NCBI GenBank assembly: GCA_021155965.1
Contig: JAJNBJ010000002.1
Location: 124,001-188,000, forward strand
Direction: 5' to 3'
Length of the DNA: 64,000 nucleotides
Origin: Flavipsychrobacter sp.
Lineage (GTDB): Bacteria > Bacteroidota > Bacteroidia > Chitinophagales > Chitinophagaceae
The notes beneath the pieces are model-generated. The model saw nothing but the letters and a program-made list of their open reading frames with translations. It was not told where the DNA came from and made no database searches. The translations under genes and the position numbers were made by a program. This document shows positions 53,383-59,946 of this stretch, in pieces; positions within the stretch are counted from its first letter, which is position 1; every line of letters begins with the position of its first letter.

Positions 53383-54828
53383 ATGCCTTACAAAAGTTCC
53401 AGGATACTGATAATTGATGATGATGAAGATGACTTCATTATCACGAGTGAGTACATACGGTCTATACCGGGCAATTCCTTTACTATTGAATGGTGCAAGA
53501 ATTACAATACAGGGTTGAAGCATCTTCAGAACAGCGACTATGACCTGTATTTTGTTGATTACCTGCTGGGAGCGAAATCGGGCGTTGACTTTTTAAAAGA
53601 AGCTGCACGTCTTAAGATAGAGGACCCGATAGTACTGTTAACCGGCAAAGGCAACTATGACGTTGATCTGCAGGCAATGAAACTTGGCGCTGTGGATTAC
53701 CTCGTAAAAACAGACCTTACGGTTGAAAAATTAGAGCGAAGCATCCGTTATGCGTTGGAACATGCTGCTACGCTAAAAGCATTAAGGGCTAATGAGCGTA
53801 AATACCGCAGTATTTTCGAAAAGTCAAAGGATGTAGTCTTTGTGACCAACTTTGCGCTCGACTTCAAGGACGTCAATGATGCGGTCCAAAACTTGCTGGG
53901 CTATACAAGGGAAGAAGTGCTGAAAATGAACCTATGCGACTTTATAGGTAAGGAGCAGCATAAAAAAATATTGCAGCACGCACTTTTGCTTGGCAGTGAA
54001 CTGAACGACTGGGAAGTGACACTTACGTCAAAGAATGGCGAGCACAAGCAGTGCATACTAACCGTTACCCTTGAAGAAAGTGACAAAGACGAAGGATACC
54101 TGCAAGGAATAATACATGACATCACCAACCTGAAAAAGGACGAAGCAGTGAAACTGCAGGTGGAAAAACTGGCCGCAGCAGGCAGGTTGGTGCGCACAAT
54201 AGCCCATGAAGTACGTAATCCGTTGAACAATATTACCCTGTCGGTGGAGCAGATGCACGAATTTATACAGGATGAGCAATTGCAACTGTATATGAATATT
54301 ATCCAGCGAAACGGTAAGCGCATCAGCGACCTTATCACCGAACTGCTGAACACATCAGGGCCTGCTGAAAATGTGTTGCACAAGCAAACACTGCAAAATA
54401 TTGTAGATGATGTGATTGCGGCCTCTATCGACAGGCTCACCCTCAAACATATCAAACTTAAACTCGCCTACCCGGATACGACCATCGAAATTTTAGCAGA
54501 TAAAGAGAAATTAAAACTGGCATTGCTCAACATAGTTACCAACGCCATTGAAGCAATGGAAGAGCAAAAAGGCATACTTAATATATCGTTGCACCAAAAC
54601 CACAATAATGCTGTATTAACTATCAACGATAATGGGTGTGGCATTAGCGAAGAAAATATTTCACGCTTGTTTGAGCCTTTCTTTACTCAAAAACGTAATG
54701 GCGTAGGACTGGGGCTTACTTTCACACTGAATATTCTGCAAGCTCATCGGGCTAAAATTGAAGTGGCGTCAAAACCCGATAACGGCACCACTTTTACGAT
54801 AGTATTCCCCCTGGCAATTAACGAATAA
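53383..54828 (+). CDS. receiver-PAS-histidine kinase
   Basis: This 481-residue cytoplasmic protein has an N-terminal receiver (phospho-Asp 59 in LYFVDYLLGAKSG), a PAS domain (~145-260), a HisKA with NtrB-like H box (TIAHEVRNPLNNITLSVEQM) and HATPase (NDNGCGISEENI, RNGVGLGLTFT). The H box with adjacent Glu and Asn is NtrB-like, fitting phosphotransfer to the NtrC-type regulator. The N-terminal receiver suggests control by the preceding kinase, making a relay. Confidence 0.92.
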   Translation: MPYKSSRILIIDDDEDDFIITSEYIRSIPGNSFTIEWCKNYNTGLKHLQNSDYDLYFVDYLLGAKSGVDFLKEAARLKIEDPIVLLTGKGNYDVDLQAMKLGAVDYLVKTDLTVEKLERSIRYALEHAATLKALRANERKYRSIFEKSKDVVFVTNFALDFKDVNDAVQNLLGYTREEVLKMNLCDFIGKEQHKKILQHALLLGSELNDWEVTLTSKNGEHKQCILTVTLEESDKDEGYLQGIIHDITNLKKDEAVKLQVEKLAAAGRLVRTIAHEVRNPLNNITLSVEQMHEFIQDEQLQLYMNIIQRNGKRISDLITELLNTSGPAENVLHKQTLQNIVDDVIAASIDRLTLKHIKLKLAYPDTTIEILADKEKLKLALLNIVTNAIEAMEEQKGILNISLHQNHNNAVLTINDNGCGISEENISRLFEPFFTQKRNGVGLGLTFTLNILQAHRAKIEVASKPDNGTTFTIVFPLAINE

Positions 54829-54829
54829 C

Positions 54830-55180
54830 CTAAAGTTTCAACAGATGCTTATCGAGCTCGGCAAAACTTATGGGCTTCTCAATAGTGTTGAACTTTGCCC
54901 CGGCAGGCATTACGGGCAATGCGGGATTATAAGCGCTAATCAATAAAATATAGATATCGGGAAAGTCAGCAGCTATCTGCGAGGCCGTACTCCATCCCGT
55001 ACCACCGGGCAAATTATTATCAAGCACAACCATATCGGGCACAATTTTGTGCAGCAGGTCTTTACCTTCATTCAGGTCGTTCGATATGGTAACATCATGG
55101 CCTTTACGACGGAAGTAATCTTTCAGCAAGAGGCACAGATCCTCTTCATCATCGATTATTAAAATTTTTTTACCGGGCAT
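54830..55180 (-). CDS. single-domain response regulator
   Basis: This 116-residue receiver has the acidic pair DDEED, phospho-Asp 54 (VVLDNNLPGGTGW), Ser in LLISAY and Lys in IEKPIS. It has no output domain, so it acts by protein contact or as a phosphate shuttle. It is convergent with the receiver-PAS-kinase gene, 1 base apart. Confidence 0.93.
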   Translation of the reverse strand: MPGKKILIIDDEEDLCLLLKDYFRRKGHDVTISNDLNEGKDLLHKIVPDMVVLDNNLPGGTGWSTASQIAADFPDIYILLISAYNPALPVMPAGAKFNTIEKPISFAELDKHLLKL

Positions 55181-55333
55181 ATTCTAACGAAAAAAATTTA
55201 AAGTGCTCACTGCAAAATAGATACCTCACGCCAATTCTGCAAAAATAAACGCATAGCAATAAATAAAGAGTGTAGTGTGTTGTAATAAACGCTGCAACAT
55301 TTAAGCACAAAAACAATGCCGAAGAAGATAAAC

Positions 55334-55762
55334 CTACTTTGGGAAACTGGTTGTATTTATCCAGTAGCTGCGCACTGCCGCAACGGTTTTTATCAGGTTC
55401 TCAAAACTATTGGGCTTGGTAATGTATGAGTTAGCGCCAAGCTCATAGCAGCGCTTCATTTCCTGCTCATTATTGGTAGTGCTGAATATGATTACAGGTA
55501 TTTTCTTTAACGATGGGCTCTGTTTTATTTCCTTTAACACTTCCCTCCCGTCTTTCTTCGGCATGTTAAGGTCCAGCAGGATAAAGCGTGGCATTTTCGC
55601 CTCATTTTTATCCGCCTCCAATTGGTGCAGGTAATCAATCAATTCAACGCCGTTCTCTACAAAAGACAATTTATCGCAATACCCATTCTCCTCAAAAGCA
55701 GACTGAAGTAAAAAGCGGTCATCCGCATCGTCCTCGGCGATCAATATGAATATTTCTTCCAT
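55334..55762 (-). CDS. single-domain response regulator (Rcp1-like)
   Basis: This 142-residue receiver resembles the Rcp1/phytochrome-partner group: AEDDADDRFLL start, ENGVELIDYLHQ, phospho-Asp 64 in LLDLNMPKKDGREVL, STTNNEQE and YITKPNSFENL. Such proteins often pair with PAS or phytochrome kinases. It is upstream of and co-oriented with the regulator at 54830. Confidence 0.93.
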   Translation of the reverse strand: MEEIFILIAEDDADDRFLLQSAFEENGYCDKLSFVENGVELIDYLHQLEADKNEAKMPRFILLDLNMPKKDGREVLKEIKQSPSLKKIPVIIFSTTNNEQEMKRCYELGANSYITKPNSFENLIKTVAAVRSYWINTTSFPK

Positions 55763-55859
55763 CCCGGTTTTAGTCAGAATAAAGATAACAATAAATGATG
55801 TAGCATAAAAACTTCATTCAATTTTCTGTAGGAGTATACCATACACCCGATCTACTTTT

Positions 55860-55871
55860 TTGTTTAAACAA
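55860..55871 (+). promoter_or_regulatory. 12-bp palindrome upstream of the small Gln-rich gene
   Basis: TTGTTTAAACAA is a perfect palindrome 54 bases before the start at 55926. A similar TTGTTTAAA motif lies upstream of the lipoprotein gene at 2627-3505. The regulator is unknown. Confidence 0.35.
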
Positions 55872-55925
55872 TTGTACCAATGGCATAGTCTTTTAGCTTA
55901 TGCGACTAATAAAAAAAACAATTTT

Positions 55926-56156
55926 ATGGCAAATCAAAATCAACAAGAAAAGCAGAACAGGCCCGGAAGTGGCGATCAACAACAACAACAACGTGGCAAC
56001 CAACCGATCCAGCAACCCAACAGCCCCACGCCCAGGCCAAGTGAACGTGATGACCAGGAAACACCACAAAAGAACCCTAAACACTCCTTAACACAGGCTC
56101 CGCCCACAGGTTACAATGAAGAATGGAACGACGATGAGGCAGGAATTAAAAGGTGA
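55926..56156 (+). CDS. small disordered Gln/Asn/Pro-rich protein
   Basis: This 76-residue protein starts MANQNQQEKQNRPGSGDQQ. It is almost free of hydrophobic residues, with a polyQ stretch and a Pro-rich middle, and ends WNDDEAGIKR. No signal peptide. Similar hydrophilic proteins in Bacteroidota are often stress-linked (inference). It follows the response-regulator cluster divergently and has a terminator 28 bases after its stop. Confidence 0.7.
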   Translation: MANQNQQEKQNRPGSGDQQQQQRGNQPIQQPNSPTPRPSERDDQETPQKNPKHSLTQAPPTGYNEEWNDDEAGIKR

Positions 56157-56184
56157 ATCGCGTAAATAAATGCGTATTTACAAA

Positions 56185-56212
56185 AAAGAGAGGCCATTTG
56201 AGCCTCTCTTTG
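56185..56212. terminator. two-way terminator
   Basis: A 9-base stem AAGAGAGGC / GCCTCTCTT closes a 7-base loop. It lies between the convergent genes 55926-56156 and 56220-56636. The minus-strand side has a six-T run. Confidence 0.88.
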
Positions 56213-56219
56213 CATTCGG

Positions 56220-56636
56220 TTAAGACACTGCTTTTCTTTTTTCCCAACCCGGTTCATAACGCACAAAAAACGCTATCCATATAGACCGGGACAACCGCTG
56301 AAGCATCGGCTGCAACAAAACAAGCAATAATGTATTGGTTATCAGCCACCACCATATCCTGTTATCACTTACAGACATACCTATAATAAACCACCACAAA
56401 ACAAACGAAATGCCGCTAAGCAATACCGCCAATGCATAACTGACAAATCCGGTCCCGAAGTAGAACCCTGACTGGAGTTCATATTTCTGCCCGCATACCG
56501 GGCATACATCAGGCATTTTCATTGTTGTTTTAAGATGGTATGGATTAGCGCCTGTGAATAGATTGCCTTTGCGGCAGTGGGGGCATTTATTGGTGAACAC
56601 ACTTTTCAATAAACTAACATTCTTGCTATTGCTCAT
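56220..56636 (-). CDS. DUF983 membrane protein with zinc-ribbon-like Cys pairs
   Basis: This 138-residue protein has two Cys pairs (CPHCRKGNLF and CPVCGQKYELQSGFYFGTGF), the DUF983 signature, followed by two membrane helices (~68-90 and ~95-118). I chose ATG 56636 (MSNSKNVSLLKSVF). Function of the family is unknown. Confidence 0.87.
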   Translation of the reverse strand: MSNSKNVSLLKSVFTNKCPHCRKGNLFTGANPYHLKTTMKMPDVCPVCGQKYELQSGFYFGTGFVSYALAVLLSGISFVLWWFIIGMSVSDNRIWWWLITNTLLLVLLQPMLQRLSRSIWIAFFVRYEPGWEKRKAVS

Positions 56637-56702
56637 GCTCTGGTCTTTAAGCAAAGGTACAACGGTGTACTGTGCTCAAAAATCGATTTGCCAAATACGC
56701 TC

Positions 56703-57500
56703 TTAGCTTTTAATTATCCTTTTCACAAACCTGAGGTTGTGCGTACGCATCTTTAAAGCAGTGCTGATAATGCCAGCCTGGTCTATACGGTCTATCACTA
56801 CCCTGCCGGCTGTATCGGTTGCGTGAATGATGGTTTGGTTGTCGAGCAATATGCCCACATGCACAATTTTCCCTTCTTTGTTATCAAAAAAGGCAAGATC
56901 ACCGCATTTTGCATTTTGCAGAAAGTCAACCAGTTCCCCTTCCGTCGACTGCGGTTGCGCATCGCGGGGAAACGATTTGTTGCATAACTTAAAAGCCATT
57001 TGCACCAACCCCGAACAGTCGATACCCGCAACACTCCTGCCACCCCACACATACGGAGCATGTATATATCTCTTAGCTGCGCTCACAAAAGCATCGCAAT
57101 TAAGATCAGCATCTTTATATTTTAATTTTTTACCCTTGTATTTGCCTTGCTCATTCGCCGGCTTTGTTTTACCTCCTCTCAGCGAAACAAGATCGCTGCC
57201 TAATGGCAACCACATATCGCCCGATTCCATCGCCAGCTTGTCATTATGACTTCCCGCCATATATTTTGCCCCTTTCCTATATTCCTTCCTTTGGATAATA
57301 GCCAGTTGCGATTGCTTGCACCACCCTTCATAACCATCCCACGAGCAGTGTATGCGTGCCCAATCCCGATTATTCACTTCAATTATCTCTGCTTTTTCAC
57401 CAAAAAGCAGTTGGTTGGTTTGCTCTGCACTGTGAAAAGGCTCCTTCCTGATAGGCATTACAGGCACATTACAATAAGCATATGCTAATGGCATCACCAT
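56703..57500 (-). CDS. NlpC/P60 (C40) peptidoglycan peptidase with SH3 domain
   Basis: This 265-residue protein has an SH3b-like domain (~10-75, RKEPFHSAEQTNQLLFGEKAE) and a C-terminal NlpC/P60 domain. Catalytic Cys is near residue 162 (GIDCSGLVQMAFKLC), with His in VHVGILLD and a third site IIHATD. It would cut a D-Glu-diaminopimelate bond in cell-wall peptides. No clear signal peptide is seen at the chosen start, so it may act on recycled peptides or be exported another way. Confidence 0.93.
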   Translation of the reverse strand: MVMPLAYAYCNVPVMPIRKEPFHSAEQTNQLLFGEKAEIIEVNNRDWARIHCSWDGYEGWCKQSQLAIIQRKEYRKGAKYMAGSHNDKLAMESGDMWLPLGSDLVSLRGGKTKPANEQGKYKGKKLKYKDADLNCDAFVSAAKRYIHAPYVWGGRSVAGIDCSGLVQMAFKLCNKSFPRDAQPQSTEGELVDFLQNAKCGDLAFFDNKEGKIVHVGILLDNQTIIHATDTAGRVVIDRIDQAGIISTALKMRTHNLRFVKRIIKS

Positions 57501-57673
57501 ATGTCAATTTTAAAAAATATTCAATAGGTAAAGGTAATATAGCCCGTGCAGGCAGCCGAAAGAAGTTTTTAACATTAGGGAATTATATGTATGGTCGTGC
57601 CCCTAGCCATACCGAAATGTTTCACTAACTTAGCACGCTAATTTTAAACCCCCGGATAGTATTTTTTTAAAAA

Positions 57674-57703
57674 TATATGATGGGAACGACTATTTATCAT
57701 ATA
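57674..57703 (+). promoter_or_regulatory. inverted repeat upstream of rny
   Basis: TATATGAT (57674-57681) and ATCATATA (57696-57703) form an 8-base inverted repeat with a 14-base spacer, 13 bases before the rny start. It may be an operator or a 5' leader hairpin. Confidence 0.35.
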
Positions 57704-57716
57704 AAACCGAACAAAA

Positions 57717-59291
57717 ATGAACGACGTAATCATAGTTGCTATCGTTGCGGTAGTGGCTATCATAATAGGTATATTTCTTGGCAAAATGATCTTTGCCAAA
57801 AACACGAAAAAGGAGCTTGAAGAAGCAGAAGTACTGGCAAAAAAAACAATTGAGGACGCAAAAACACTCGCAGAAACATTAAAAGAAAAGAAATTATTAG
57901 AAGCTAAGGAACATTTTCTTCAACTTAAGAGCACTCACGACAAAGAAGTTTCTCAACGCAACCAGAAACTATCTGAAGGAGAGAACAGGTTAAAGCAGCA
58001 GCAGCAGGCTATCAACGACAAAACTTCGTCGTTGCAGAAGCAAATTCATGAGAATGAGCAGCTGAAGGAAACCCTGGAACGCCAGCAGGAGACGCTGAAT
58101 ATTAAGCGTAACGAACTGGAAAAACACCACGAAGAGCACGTAAAGCGCCTTGAAAAAGTAGCCGGCCTCTCAGCCGAGCAGGCCAAGACCGAGCTGATGG
58201 AAGTGGTTAAAGAAGAAGCCCGCACCAGGGCTATGGCCTACGTAAAGGACATCATGGAAGAGGCAAAGGTAAATGCCTCCAAAGAAGCCAAGAAGATCAT
58301 CATCCAGACCATACAGCGTACAGGCGCTGAGCAGACCATTGAGAACGCGATCACCGTTTTCAACCTGGAAAGCGATGAAATTAAAGGCCAGATCATCGGC
58401 CGCGAGGGTCGTAATATCCGCGCCCTTGAAGCGGCAACCGGTGTTGACCTGATCATTGACGATACCCCTGAAGCTATAGTACTGAGCTGTTTCGACCCGC
58501 TTCGCCGCGAGATAGCCCGTCTTTCTTTACAGCGCCTGGTACAGGATGGCCGTATACACCCTGCCCGTATCGAGGAAGTGGTGGAAAAGACCAAAAAGCA
58601 ACTGGAAGACCAAATAATGGAAATAGGTGAACGCACTATTATAGAACTGGGCGTTCATGGTTTACATAAAGACCTGGTTCGCCTGGTAGGCAAAATGCGC
58701 TTCCGTTCGTCTTATGGCCAGAACCTGCTGATGCACTCTAAAGAGACAGCTAACCTTTGTGGTATCATGGCATCTGAATTAGGCCTGGGCCAGAAAGTAG
58801 TGAAATTGGCAAAACGTGCAGGCCTGCTCCACGATATTGGCAAAGTGCCTGATGAAGAAACAGAACTGAGCCACGCATTGCTGGGTGCCAAGGTTGCTGA
58901 AAGATGTGGTGAACACGCATCTATCGTGAATGCCATAGGCGCTCACCACGATGAAATGGAGATGCAGTACATTATCTCCCCTATCGTTCAGGCTTGCGAC
59001 GCCATAAGCGGTGCCCGCCCCGGCGCACGCCGCGAGATGATGCAGAGTTACCTGCAGCGTATCAAGGACCTGGAGAACCTGGCAATGGCATACAACGGTG
59101 TGGAAAAAGCCTATGCGATACAGGCTGGCCGCGAGCTGCGTGTGATGGTTGAAGCAGATAAAGTAACCGATGCAGAAAGCGATAAACTGTCTTTCGAGAT
59201 AGCTGAAAAGATCCAGAAAGAAATGCAATACCCCGGCCAGATAAAGGTTACCGTGATACGGGAGCTTAGGGCGGTGAACATTGCGAGGTAA
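57717..59291 (+). CDS. rny: ribonuclease Y
   Basis: This 524-residue membrane-anchored endoribonuclease starts mRNA decay. It has an N-terminal membrane helix (residues ~4-26), a long coiled coil (~30-190), a KH domain with IIGREGRNIRALEAATGVDL, and an HD domain with HSKETANLCGIMASELGL, LLHDIGKVPDEE and AIGAHHDE. A RicT-like protein that may modulate it is at 29465. The stop is followed after 3 bases by the 3'-end palindromic repeat. Confidence 0.97.
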   Translation: MNDVIIVAIVAVVAIIIGIFLGKMIFAKNTKKELEEAEVLAKKTIEDAKTLAETLKEKKLLEAKEHFLQLKSTHDKEVSQRNQKLSEGENRLKQQQQAINDKTSSLQKQIHENEQLKETLERQQETLNIKRNELEKHHEEHVKRLEKVAGLSAEQAKTELMEVVKEEARTRAMAYVKDIMEEAKVNASKEAKKIIIQTIQRTGAEQTIENAITVFNLESDEIKGQIIGREGRNIRALEAATGVDLIIDDTPEAIVLSCFDPLRREIARLSLQRLVQDGRIHPARIEEVVEKTKKQLEDQIMEIGERTIIELGVHGLHKDLVRLVGKMRFRSSYGQNLLMHSKETANLCGIMASELGLGQKVVKLAKRAGLLHDIGKVPDEETELSHALLGAKVAERCGEHASIVNAIGAHHDEMEMQYIISPIVQACDAISGARPGARREMMQSYLQRIKDLENLAMAYNGVEKAYAIQAGRELRVMVEADKVTDAESDKLSFEIAEKIQKEMQYPGQIKVTVIRELRAVNIAR

Positions 59292-59294
59292 TAT

Positions 59295-59334
59295 CCCAAA
59301 CCCCTAAAGGGGCTTAACTGGAGAATATATTTTG
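59295..59334 (+). repeat. 3'-end palindromic repeat, copy 4 with long flank
   Basis: The core CCCAAACCCCTAAAGGGG is followed by CTTAACTGGAGAATATATTT, almost identical over ~40 bases to the copy at 6214. It starts 3 bases after the rny stop. Confidence 0.88.
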
Positions 59335-59421
59335 AACTGCAACGCTAACCCGTTGCAGTTTTTTATTTGTAACAATACCTTTTATCTAAATTTCTTACCT
59401 TTGATAATAATTAATACGATT

Positions 59422-59613
59422 ATGACTTATATAGTTATAGACAAAACAGATAAGCAGGCCGAAGCGTTTTTGCGCTATGTAAAAACTTTGCCTTTTGCAA
59501 AAATACAATCCGGCGAAAATGCCGTTACAATTAAAGCAATGGAACAGGCCAAAAAAGGAAAAGTAACAAAACATAAAAGCTCGAAAGAACTTATTGCTTT
59601 CCTGAATAAATAA
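59422..59613 (+). CDS. antitoxin (DUF2683-like) of the YafQ-type module
   Basis: This 63-residue protein has an N-terminal strand MTYIVIDKTDKQAEAFLRYV and a Lys-rich C-terminus (HKSSKELIAFLNK), like the antitoxin at 43686. I chose ATG 59422. A TACCTTTG -7 box (59396-59403) lies 18 bases upstream; the nearest TTTG is 26 bases further, longer than usual. Confidence 0.87.
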   Translation: MTYIVIDKTDKQAEAFLRYVKTLPFAKIQSGENAVTIKAMEQAKKGKVTKHKSSKELIAFLNK

Positions 59614-59615
59614 CC

Positions 59616-59888
59616 GTGTACAAGTTAACCACAACAAAACAATTTGAGAGAGATTACAAATTGTGCAAGAAGCGGGGCTTAAATCTAAGCCTTCTTCACA
59701 AAGTATTTACCCTGTTAGAGGATTCAGGAACTTTACCGCCAAAATATAAGCCACATAAATTAACTGGTCCGTATACCGGCTTTTTAGAATGCCATGTACA
59801 AAATGATTGGTTGCTCGTTTGGTCGAAAAATGAAGAAAAGGGAGAGATCCTGCTTACAAGGACTGGAACCCACAGCGACCTTTTTTAA
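59616..59888 (+). CDS. YafQ/RelE-family mRNA interferase toxin
   Basis: This 90-residue toxin has the YafQ signature: FERDYKLCKKRG, PHKLTGPYTGFLECHVQNDWLLVW and the C-terminal TGTHSDLF with catalytic-site His. YafQ cleaves mRNA in translating ribosomes. It uses a GTG start 2 bases after the antitoxin stop. Confidence 0.93.
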   Translation: MYKLTTTKQFERDYKLCKKRGLNLSLLHKVFTLLEDSGTLPPKYKPHKLTGPYTGFLECHVQNDWLLVWSKNEEKGEILLTRTGTHSDLF

Positions 59889-59946
59889 TCTATCGCAGTT
59901 TTTTATTTAAGCACTGCTTAACTACATTTACTCAAAGGTTTATCCT

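Noticed and set aside
55878-55895. TGGCATAGTCTTTTAGC as a sigma-54 promoter before the small Gln-rich gene
   Set aside because: The GG-to-GC spacing is two bases too long for a -24/-12 element.
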